Source of the DNA: Imperialibacter roseus
GTDB lineage: Bacteria; Bacteroidota; Bacteroidia; Cytophagales; Cyclobacteriaceae
Length of the DNA: 64,000 nt
Assembly: GCF_032999765.1 (NCBI RefSeq)
Contig: NZ_CP136051.1
Span: forward strand, 2,022,417-2,086,416
Direction of reading: 5' to 3'
Both the position numbers and the translations under genes were made by a program. Shown here piece after piece: positions 1 to 8,800 of this stretch. The notes under the pieces are model-generated. The model had not been told where the DNA came from, made no database searches, and saw only the letters and a list, made by a program, of their open reading frames with translations. Each line of letters begins with the position of its first letter. Position 1 is the first letter of the stretch.

Positions 1-2909
1 GGAACCGGGTCATTGACAGCATCAGGCACGATCACAGGCGGTACACTTACTGATGGAACACTTTCGTCGAATGGCGGAGCTATTACTGGCGCTACTGCGA
101 TAACGGCATCAGGAGCTGTAACAGCAGGAAGTATAGTAACAGCAGGCACTGTAGATGGTCGGGATGTATCAGTAGACGGCGCTACCCTAGATGCTCTTGA
201 TGCATCTGGAGTTTCGGCTCTTACATCTACAGAAGTAGCTCAGCTGGAGAATATAGATGCCACTACCATTAGTACTACCCAGTGGGGCTATTTAGGAGCG
301 ATGGATCAGGGAGTTGGTACAGGAGACAACGTTTCGTTTAATCAAATCACCGATGGTACAACGACACTTACAGGGGGAGCTATTACAGGTGCTACTTCCA
401 TAGGAACCGGGTCATTGACAGCATCAGGCACGATCACAGGCGGTACACTTACTGATGGAACACTTTCGTCGAATGGCGGAGCTATTACTGGCGCTACTGC
501 GATAACGGCATCAGGAGCTGTAACAGCAGGAAGTATAGTAACAGCAGGCACTGTAGATGGTCGGGATGTATCAGTAGACGGCGCTACCCTAGATGCTCTT
601 GATGCATCTGGAGTTTCGGCTCTTACATCTACAGAAGTAGCTCAGCTGGAGAATATAGATGCCACTACCATTAGTACTACCCAGTGGGGCTATTTAGGAG
701 CGATGGATCAGGGAGTTGGTACAGGAGACAACGTTTCGTTTAATCAAATCACCGATGGTACAACGACACTTACAGGAGGAGCTATTACAGGTGCTACTTC
801 CATAGGAACCGGGTCATTGACAGCATCAGGCACGATCACAGGCGGTACACTTACTGATGGAACACTTTCGTCGAATGGCGGAGCTATTACTGGCGCTACT
901 GCGATAACGGCATCAGGAGCTGTAACAGCAGGAAGTATAGTAACAGCAGGCACTGTAGATGGTCGGGATGTATCAGTAGACGGCGCTACCCTAGATGCTC
1001 TTGATGCATCTGGAGTTTCGGCTCTTACATCTACAGAAGTAGCTCAGCTGGAGAATATAGATGCCACTACCATTAGTACTACCCAGTGGGGCTATTTAGG
1101 AGCGATGGATCAGGGAGTTGGTACAGGAGACAACGTTTCGTTTAATCAAATCACCGATGGTACAACGACACTTACAGGGGGAGCTATTACAGGTGCTACT
1201 TCCATAGGAACCGGGTCATTGACAGCATCAGGCACGATCACAGGCGGTACACTTACTGATGGAACACTTTCGTCGAATGGCGGAGCTATTACTGGCGCTA
1301 CTGCGATAACGGCATCAGGAGCTGTAACAGCAGGAAGTATAGTAACAGCAGGCACTGTAGATGGTCGGGATGTATCAGTAGACGGCGCTACCCTAGATGC
1401 TCTTGATGCATCTGGAGTTTCGGCTCTTACATCTACAGAAGTAGCTCAGCTGGAGAATATAGATGCCACTACCATTAGTACTACCCAGTGGGGCTATTTA
1501 GGAGCGATGGATCAGGGAGTTGGTACAGGAGACAACGTTTCGTTTAATCAAATCACCGATGGTACAACGACACTTACAGGGGGAGCTATTACAGGTGCTA
1601 CTTCCATAGGAACCGGGTCATTGACAGCATCAGGCACGATCACAGGCGGTACACTTACTGATGGAACACTTTCGTCGAATGGCGGAGCTATTACTGGCGC
1701 TACTGCGATAACGGCATCAGGAGCTGTAACAGCAGGAAGTATAGTAACAGCAGGCACTGTAGATGGTCGGGATGTATCAGTAGACGGCGCTACCCTAGAT
1801 GCTCTTGATGCATCTGGAGTTTCGGCTCTTACATCTACAGAAGTAGCTCAGCTGGAGAATATAGATGCCACTACCATTAGTACTACCCAGTGGGGCTATT
1901 TAGGAGCGATGGATCAGGGAGTTGGTACAGGAGACAACGTTTCGTTTAATCAAATCACCGATGGTACAACGACACTTACAGGGGGAGCTATTACAGGTGC
2001 TACTTCCATAGGAACCGGGTCATTGACAGCATCAGGCACGATCACAGGCGGTACACTTACTGATGGAACACTTTCGTCGAATGGCGGAGCTATTACTGGC
2101 GCTACTGCGATAACGGCATCAGGAGCTGTAACAGCAGGAAGTATAGTAACAGCAGGCACTGTAGATGGTCGGGATGTATCAGTAGACGGCGCTACCCTAG
2201 ATGCTCTTGATGCATCTGGAGTTTCGGCTCTTACATCTACAGAAGTAGCTCAGCTGGAGAATATAGATGCCACTACCATTAGCACTACCCAGTGGGGCTA
2301 TTTAGGAGCGATGGATCAGGGAGTTGGTACAGGAGACAACGTTTCGTTTAATCAAATCACCGATGGTACAACGACACTTACAGGGGGAGCTATTACAGGT
2401 GCTACTTCCATAGGAACTGGGTCATTGACAGCATCAGGCACGATCACAGGCGGTACACTTACTGATGGAACACTTTCGTCGAATGGCGGAGCTATTACTG
2501 GCGCTACTGCGATAACGGCATCAGGAGCTGTAACAGCAGGAAGTATAGTAACAGCAGGCACTGTAGATGGTCGGGATGTATCAGTAGACGGCGCTACCCT
2601 AGATGCTCTTGATGCATCTGGAGTTTCGGCTCTTACATCTACAGAAGTAGCTCAGCTGGAGAATATAGATGCCACTACCATTAGCACTACCCAGTGGGGC
2701 TATTTAGGAGCGATGGATCAGGGAGTTGGTACAGGAGACAACGTTTCGTTTAATCAAATCACCGATGGTACAACGACACTTACAGGGGGAGCTATTACAG
2801 GTGCTACTTCCATAGGAACCGGGTCATTGACAGCATCAGGCACGATCACAGGCGGTACACTTACTGATGGAACACTTTCGTCGAATGGTGGAGCTATTAC
2901 TGGCGCTAC
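1..2909 (+). repeat. Tandem 402-bp coding repeats, seven full copies plus a partial eighth
   Basis: Copies begin at 1, 403, 805, 1207, 1609, 2011, 2413 and 2815. The last one matches to about 2909 and then diverges. Read by eye, the full copies differ at only a few positions: 777 (A instead of G), 2283 and 2685 (C instead of T) and 2418 (T instead of C); the partial copy differs at 2889. All of these are silent, so the 134-residue units are identical. More copies probably lie upstream of the window. Such homogeneity points to recent expansion or ongoing gene conversion. Copy number could also be wrong in an assembly. Confidence 0.97.
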
Positions 2910-3465
2910 ATCAATAACAACAGGCGGGCTTACTGTTACTGCGCTTACTAACACAGGCGACGTTGGCGGTGGCGGGGTACTACAACTCACTGCCGGAGGT
3001 GTATTTGCCAATTCCGACATCCGCCTAAAAGAAAACATCAAACCTCTTGACAGCCCGCTGGATAAAATCCTGGCTTCTGAGGGCCTTTCTTACAACTACA
3101 AAGCCGACGCAGATACCGAAATTCACTTTGGTGTCATTGCTCAGGAAATAGAAAAGCTTTTCCCCCATATGGTGAAAGAGGATAGCCGAGGCTACAAATC
3201 TGTGAACTACACCGAACTTATCCCCGTCCTCATCGAAGCCATCAAAGAGCAGCAGAAGCTGATTGAGAAGTTAATGGCCGACCTCAGTGATGAGAAAACA
3301 ACTAAGGAAGAGATGAAAGCGGCACTTGACAAACAAATGAAGCTTTCCGAAATGCAAATGAAGCTCATGGCGCAGTTGCAAATGGAAAACTCTTCCATGA
3401 AGAGTGACATCGACCTTATTAAAGAGCAGATGGGTATCAAGTCAGCGACCAAAACCAATGAATAA
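1..3465 (+). CDS. Giant repetitive surface protein with C-terminal S74 intramolecular chaperone domain (5' partial)
   Basis: The reading frame is open from the first base, so the gene starts upstream of the window and only its last 1154 codons or so are present. About 970 residues are seven full 134-residue repeats plus part of an eighth, rich in Thr, Gly, Ala and Ser. They contain the DGRDVSVDG motif common in trimeric tail-fibre and adhesin shafts. The end is a peptidase S74 chaperone domain, starting at the motif NSDIRLKENI (cleavage serine codon at 3013-3015), followed by a coiled coil to the stop. In this family the domain helps trimerise the shaft and then cuts itself off before the serine. 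No T9SS sorting domain is visible at the C-terminus. The stop overlaps the next start by 8 bases, so translation is probably coupled. A surface adhesin or fibre is an inference; no phage genes lie nearby. Confidence 0.85.
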   Translation, partial: GTGSLTASGTITGGTLTDGTLSSNGGAITGATAITASGAVTAGSIVTAGTVDGRDVSVDGATLDALDASGVSALTSTEVAQLENIDATTISTTQWGYLGAMDQGVGTGDNVSFNQITDGTTTLTGGAITGATSIGTGSLTASGTITGGTLTDGTLSSNGGAITGATAITASGAVTAGSIVTAGTVDGRDVSVDGATLDALDASGVSALTSTEVAQLENIDATTISTTQWGYLGAMDQGVGTGDNVSFNQITDGTTTLTGGAITGATSIGTGSLTASGTITGGTLTDGTLSSNGGAITGATAITASGAVTAGSIVTAGTVDGRDVSVDGATLDALDASGVSALTSTEVAQLENIDATTISTTQWGYLGAMDQGVGTGDNVSFNQITDGTTTLTGGAITGATSIGTGSLTASGTITGGTLTDGTLSSNGGAITGATAITASGAVTAGSIVTAGTVDGRDVSVDGATLDALDASGVSALTSTEVAQLENIDATTISTTQWGYLGAMDQGVGTGDNVSFNQITDGTTTLTGGAITGATSIGTGSLTASGTITGGTLTDGTLSSNGGAITGATAITASGAVTAGSIVTAGTVDGRDVSVDGATLDALDASGVSALTSTEVAQLENIDATTISTTQWGYLGAMDQGVGTGDNVSFNQITDGTTTLTGGAITGATSIGTGSLTASGTITGGTLTDGTLSSNGGAITGATAITASGAVTAGSIVTAGTVDGRDVSVDGATLDALDASGVSALTSTEVAQLENIDATTISTTQWGYLGAMDQGVGTGDNVSFNQITDGTTTLTGGAITGATSIGTGSLTASGTITGGTLTDGTLSSNGGAITGATAITASGAVTAGSIVTAGTVDGRDVSVDGATLDALDASGVSALTSTEVAQLENIDATTISTTQWGYLGAMDQGVGTGDNVSFNQITDGTTTLTGGAITGATSIGTGSLTASGTITGGTLTDGTLSSNGGAITGATSITTGGLTVTALTNTGDVGGGGVLQLTAGGVFANSDIRLKENIKPLDSPLDKILASEGLSYNYKADADTEIHFGVIAQEIEKLFPHMVKEDSRGYKSVNYTELIPVLIEAIKEQQKLIEKLMADLSDEKTTKEEMKAALDKQMKLSEMQMKLMAQLQMENSSMKSDIDLIKEQMGIKSATKTNE

Positions 3466-4798
3466 GCTACTTGCTACCATATCGCTCAGTTTACTTGCCG
3501 CTGCTTCGGTGGCAGCTCAGGGGCTTTATACCCCATCGGGCGTTCAGTTGAAAGTAGGAAGTTCAGCCAGCCTTAAAATTGGTGGAGACCTTACCAACAA
3601 AGGGCAGGTGTATGACGAGGGACTGTTGGTTGTGGATGGCACTGTGAACAACGAAAACAGGTTGAATATCAGTAACAACGCCCCAACGCCACCAATATTG
3701 GACTCCAATAGCCTCATCAACAATACGGGTAATTTGGAAAATGTAGGCCTCATCAGAGTTTCTGGCGATTGGAGCAACACAGGCACCTATAACGGTATAG
3801 ATGGTGAGATTGAACTGGACGGTACATCTGACCAAACATTCTCAAGTACGCCTACCGATGTGCACAGCATTGTGGTGAATTCAACTGGCACAACGCTATT
3901 TACCGGAGACACCGTGAGGGTGGTTGGAATGATCAACTTTGTTAATGGTTATGTGGACGCTAACCCTGGTAGCTATTTGGTCATTGAAGATGGAGCAGAG
4001 GTGCTTGGTGGCAGCGACAACTCTTACTCGGAGGGAAAACTTTATCACCGTGGGCTTGGGTATAAGTTCTTTCCAGTCGGAAATGACGCACTCTATTTAC
4101 CCGTTTATCTGGAGAATGTTTTTGGTGAAAACCCCCTCATAGGTGTGGAAGTTGGTGCTTTTTCTCAAGCACCTTTTCCGGATCGGCTTTTGGTAGGTAT
4201 TGCCGAAGACTACTATTGGGATATTGAAACTGCGCTGGGCAGATTTGATAGCAGCAAAGTAACCGTCGACTATGTGGGCGCTGACCTCGAAAGCAGCCAG
4301 AACCGAAATGACATTGCATTTGATAGCGCCACGCCTGCGCTGGCAGAGGCGGAGTCACTTGACGAGCCATTTACAAACTTGTTCACAACAGATGACTCTG
4401 TCGAAGATCCTGACTTGTTTTCCTCAGGTCTGCTTACTGGAGAAAAAAGTTTCACAAAAAGGTACCTGGCTGTAGCCCTTTCCCCTAAGGTACCTGCCGA
4501 CGGTGTGTCCTATATCCCAACCGCTTTTTCTCCATTGTCAGTCAATGAGGAAGACCAGGTCTTGAAGTTTTACAGTGAGAAGGTGATTCCTGATGGGTTT
4601 TCATTCAAAATCTATGATCGCTTTGGCGACGTTTTGTATGAGACCAACGATTTGTCGGATGCGCAGACCAACGGATGGAATGGCTTGCTTAAAAGCGGGA
4701 AACCGGCGTCAGGTGGGTATTATTTTTACTCCGCAAAGTTTGAGTTTTTTAATGGAAGAAAAGTGTCGAAAACTGGGCAGGTAATGCTAATAAGATGA
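3458..4798 (+). CDS. Secreted protein with type-B gliding-motility C-terminal (T9SS sorting) domain
   Basis: A 446-residue exported protein, presumably a T9SS cargo. I chose the ATG at 3458, which overlaps the stop of the previous gene, because it begins a good Sec signal peptide (MNKLLATISLSLLAAASVAAQ). The 18 codons further upstream lack that character. The middle is Asn/Gly/Thr-rich and looks beta-helical. The last 90 or so residues match the gliding-motility-associated C-terminal (CHU_C, type B) domain: an AFSP opening, a FKIYDRFGDVLYET core, NGWNG, a GGYYFY strand and a final KTGQVMLIR strand. The usual NGDG element after the opening is missing, so the domain is divergent. Its stop overlaps the PorP/SprF start by 4 bases. 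In known systems a type-B cargo such as SprB needs its linked SprF partner for export. Confidence 0.85.
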   Translation: MNKLLATISLSLLAAASVAAQGLYTPSGVQLKVGSSASLKIGGDLTNKGQVYDEGLLVVDGTVNNENRLNISNNAPTPPILDSNSLINNTGNLENVGLIRVSGDWSNTGTYNGIDGEIELDGTSDQTFSSTPTDVHSIVVNSTGTTLFTGDTVRVVGMINFVNGYVDANPGSYLVIEDGAEVLGGSDNSYSEGKLYHRGLGYKFFPVGNDALYLPVYLENVFGENPLIGVEVGAFSQAPFPDRLLVGIAEDYYWDIETALGRFDSSKVTVDYVGADLESSQNRNDIAFDSATPALAEAESLDEPFTNLFTTDDSVEDPDLFSSGLLTGEKSFTKRYLAVALSPKVPADGVSYIPTAFSPLSVNEEDQVLKFYSEKVIPDGFSFKIYDRFGDVLYETNDLSDAQTNGWNGLLKSGKPASGGYYFYSAKFEFFNGRKVSKTGQVMLIR

Positions 4799-5853
4799 CG
4801 AATATGCTGAAATATATATGTTTTCTTATGTTGGCTTGCTTCGCTTTTAGTGCCTCTGGACAGAACAGCCAATTTTCGCAGTACTATACCTCATCTTTGT
4901 TTTTGAATCCTTCGTTTGCGGGCATTCCGCCCGATTTACAGGTATCTCTTAATCACAAAAGACAGTTTCAAACTTCTGGAATTTCCAACGAACTTTCACA
5001 GTTTTCGATACTCTATCCTTTCGTTTCGAGTGGATTTAATGCACGACAGTTTGGGGGCATTGGCTTAACAGCTTTCAGCGAGAGTATTGGTGATAACTTT
5101 TTCAAGAACAATGGTTTTATGGTTTCCACCGCCTACAACCTTAGGTTGGGCGACTTTAGTCCAGACTACGTAATCTTCGGGCTCCAGGGGGGGTATTTTA
5201 ATGAAAGCATTAATTTCGGTAATCTACAGTGGGGATCGCAGTATACACCATACCTGGTTTCTGGCTTTGACCCGAATGCGGCAGACCCGTCTGCACAGTT
5301 CAACGATATGGTGCATTACCCGGTCTTCAATGCGGGTTTGACCTATTACTTTAACCCCGCCCGAACATACAGGCTTTATAAGTATAGCGCCTTCTCAGGG
5401 TTCTCATTCAAGAACTTGAATCGGCCAAATACCTCTTTTATGGGAGGGGAGGTAGCTCGTAAGCCAATGTTCATGACCTATCATGGCGGTATGGAATTTA
5501 GCATCTCCCATAAGTTAAGGTGGTCTCCCAATGGAATTTTTTACTATTCCACCGATAATCGCTATCAGTTTAATATGGGAAGCTACGTTAGCTACAGCTT
5601 TAGCGACAACCGCTCACTCAAAGCAAACAACCTCTACCTCACCTTCGGACTTTGGTATCGATTGAGGGATTCTTTCATTTTCACAACCGGCTTTCAGAAT
5701 AATAACCTGCAGATGGCTTTTAGCTATGACCTGAACAAAGCTTATTTGTTTACAGAGCCAAACGAATCGCTTGTGCCATCTTTTGAAATTTCATTAACTT
5801 ACACGTTAGGTAAGGATAAGAAGGGCGGTAGCTCGTCTAATCCATTATTTTAG
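4795..5853 (+). CDS. PorP/SprF family type IX secretion outer-membrane protein
   Basis: A 352-residue protein of the PorP/SprF family, 14-stranded outer-membrane barrels that act with type IX secretion and often serve one dedicated cargo. It has a signal peptide ending near SASGQ. After that comes the family opening QFSQYYTSSLFLNPSFAG, then amphipathic beta strands rich in Tyr, Phe and Asn to the C-terminus. The start shares ATGA with the previous stop; an ATG at 4804 is an alternative. It sits between a type-B CTD protein and a PorE-like OmpA protein, the usual order in Bacteroidota. The likely role is secretion or anchoring of the protein encoded just upstream. It is not necessarily the core PorP of the cell. 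Confidence 0.9.
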   Translation: MTNMLKYICFLMLACFAFSASGQNSQFSQYYTSSLFLNPSFAGIPPDLQVSLNHKRQFQTSGISNELSQFSILYPFVSSGFNARQFGGIGLTAFSESIGDNFFKNNGFMVSTAYNLRLGDFSPDYVIFGLQGGYFNESINFGNLQWGSQYTPYLVSGFDPNAADPSAQFNDMVHYPVFNAGLTYYFNPARTYRLYKYSAFSGFSFKNLNRPNTSFMGGEVARKPMFMTYHGGMEFSISHKLRWSPNGIFYYSTDNRYQFNMGSYVSYSFSDNRSLKANNLYLTFGLWYRLRDSFIFTTGFQNNNLQMAFSYDLNKAYLFTEPNESLVPSFEISLTYTLGKDKKGGSSSNPLF

Positions 5854-5855
5854 TT

Positions 5856-8800
5856 ATGAAGAAACTATCTCTAGCATTTGCGGCTTTTCTGGGTTTAACG
5901 GTTGCTGCCTTTGGTCAGGGAGCTGTTCAGCTAAATGAGCACGCTGATGAACTGTTTAGAAATGGACATTATGCTGAGGCGGCACAGTTTTACCTTCAGG
6001 CACTTGCAGAAGAACCGAACAACCAGCTGGCCACTTTTCAGTTAGCTGAGTGCTATAGGTACACTTTTAAGTATCAGGAAGCTGAGCTTCAGTATGAAAA
6101 GATGATTAACCTCTCTGAAGCCAACTATCCGACGAGCCGATATTATTTTGCCTTGATGCAAAAGCTCAACGGAAAGTACCAGGAGGCAATGGAGAATTTT
6201 CAGGTTTACCTGAAGTGGTATAATACTAATCCTGATAGAATGCTGGCGTTTAAGACACTCAGGCTACAGGCGCTTGTAGAAAAAGAAGGTTGTCTCCTGG
6301 CTCTTAACGAGATGGCTAACCCGGTTCGGCATGCCGAATTCAAGGTGCTGCCATCTCCGGTCAATACGCAATACGATGATTATGCTCCTTTTATATTTAA
6401 GGGGGACGCTTCTCTTATGATGTCTTCCTCCAGAAAATCATCGACAGGCTCTGTGTTTGATGCAAGGCTGGGGCAGTCAACAGCTGATCTTTTCAGGTTT
6501 GAGCATTCGGGAGATGCGTGGACAGAAATTGGAAATAAAGATAAGTTTTCCAACCTGAATACTAAAAACGGAGAGGGATCCGGTATTTTTAACAGAGACA
6601 ATACGAAAGTCTACTTTACCTACAATCCGCCAGCTGGGTCGTCAACACCTTCTCAGATATCTAAATCGGAGCTTATCGATGGCAAATGGAGTGAGCCAAA
6701 GCCTCTGAATGCAAACATAAATGCAAAAAACACTACTTCAAGGCATCCATCATTGTCTCCGGGAAATGATACGCTATTTTTTGTTTCCGATCGACCTGGT
6801 GGATTTGGCCAGACAGATATTTGGTACAGCGTAGATGCTGGCAATGACAATTGGGGGCCTGCTATCAACCTCGGATCTGCTATCAACACCAGCATGGACG
6901 AAGCCACTCCGTTTTATGACCAGAAAGAAGGGGTTCTTTTCTTCTCCTCCAATGGACACCGGGGATTTGGAGGGTTTGATATATTCATGACGAACGGAAA
7001 TAACTTCGAGAATTCGGAGATTTATAATATGGGCCTTCCATATAACTCAAATCGGGATGATTGGTTTTTTATATTGGGAGAGCAAAGTGGCTATCTTACG
7101 TCGGGCCGGGACGGCGGAGTGGGAGGGCAGGATATTTATACCTTCCACATTGAGACCGACCAGGAAATTATTGCTGAAATTCTGGAAGAAGATGTGGTGG
7201 CTGGCCGCAGCTCCGTCTTCTCAGATGACTATAATTTCGACACCAACGACATAGAAAAGGTCGAAGAAGTGATCTCTCATTTTCTTGCGGCACGTATGTT
7301 CAATACGCAAGCAATGCTTACAGCCGAGCAACAGGCATTTTATGACAACTTATCTGAATCAGACAAGGAGAAGATTGAGAGAATTGTCAATTCCAGGGTA
7401 AGGAAGATGTCAGAAAGAGACCTTAGAGCTGTGAGAACCGAAGATGAGTTTTACTACCAGCAGCTTTCTACAGGCGATAAGTATTCAATCAACAGGATGG
7501 TGTCGTCTTATCTTGAAGAAGACGGTTTGGGGCTAAATGTGTCGCTAAGCAATGAGGAGAAGGCATACTATGAACAACTTTCAAAGGATGCCAAAGAAAA
7601 GATAGACCAGTACATTGCTCTGAAGGTGACGGAGTATCGTGGCAAGGAAGTACAAGACGAGTATTTCCAGTCTTTGCCTGCTGCGGATCAAACTCAGGTA
7701 AAAACGTTGGCACGGAGTTACCTCCTTCAGAAAAAATCAATCGAAAATCTAACACTCGGTGTGAACACAAATGTTTTTCTCAAAAAGCAGGACGAGCAAT
7801 CTATGGAACGGGCCGAGGCTTCCATAGTTAGCCAACTAAAGAACCTGGCACTTGAAAGCGATTTCTCGTTGAACGACAACGACAAAGTATTCTACCAGAA
7901 TTTGCCTACTGAAGAACAACAGTCTATTGACAGACTTGTGACGGCGTTTCTGGCGGCGAAACCGTCAGATTTTGATAAGAGCATTACTCCGGCGGATCTT
8001 GATTTTTACAATAAGAAACCGGCTGGACAAAAGGCGCTTATTGACAAAATTCTTGTTAGAAGGCTTCGGAACTTGTCTTTTTCAGATGAGTATATTTTTA
8101 ATCACGCTACGGCAAAGCAGACCCTGCTGCTCACTAGTTTGAACACCAAAACAAACGGAAATGTAGTCGTGGGCGAAGTGGGTAATTTATTAACTGGTGC
8201 CAATAAGAATGCTTACAGTGCTCTCAGCGAGGAGGAAAAGTTGAGATTTGCAAGAATGGTGTCCGGGGCCGGCAGCTACGATAAACTAGCCAGTAAGCCG
8301 CTGTTGGCACTCGACGAAAATGCATCTGAGCCCTCACAGCTTATCGCAAGTCAGTCCAATAGGCCAATGGCTACCTCTTCGTTTGGCAATGCCGCTGGTT
8401 CATCAAAATCAGTTAGCGACCAGGCCCTTGCTCAAGGCAACTCGAAGACAAGCAGTTCAGGTAATACAAATAGTACGAAGCAAAACTCTCTGGCTGTCTC
8501 CACAAGCAGTAACCTTGCTTCAAGCGATGGTGGTCAGATCATAGTCGACCGACGAGACGAGGCTGGTGAGCCCGAATCTGGAAATGCACTGTCAAAGGTG
8601 GCTTCAGGTCGGGCGACTGTAAGTATGACCGCTGACCAAAGGACACTTTATGAAAGCTTGCCCACGAGTAAAAGGCAAGCTATTGATAGGATTGTGGCTG
8701 TATCGCTGATCAATAATGACTACACGGGTCACCCGGAGATGTTTGAAGAAGACAAACAAAGGTTTGCGGAGTTCGATTCGGAAGAGAAGCGGATGGCCAG

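Noticed and set aside
1-2909. CRISPR-like or satellite interpretation of the repeats
   Set aside because: Units are 402 bp with no spacers and stay in one coding frame that leads into a known protein domain.
342-3041. Identical 69-residue open frames on the minus strand in each 402-bp repeat, and a 95-residue one at the end
   Set aside because: They repeat only because the plus-strand units repeat, and their composition (Val/Pro-rich) is the antisense shadow of a Thr/Gly/Ala-rich protein.
1-3465. Phage tail fibre and prophage remnant
   Set aside because: S74 domains occur in tail fibres, but no terminase, capsid, tail, integrase or att site is near, and the neighbours are T9SS genes.
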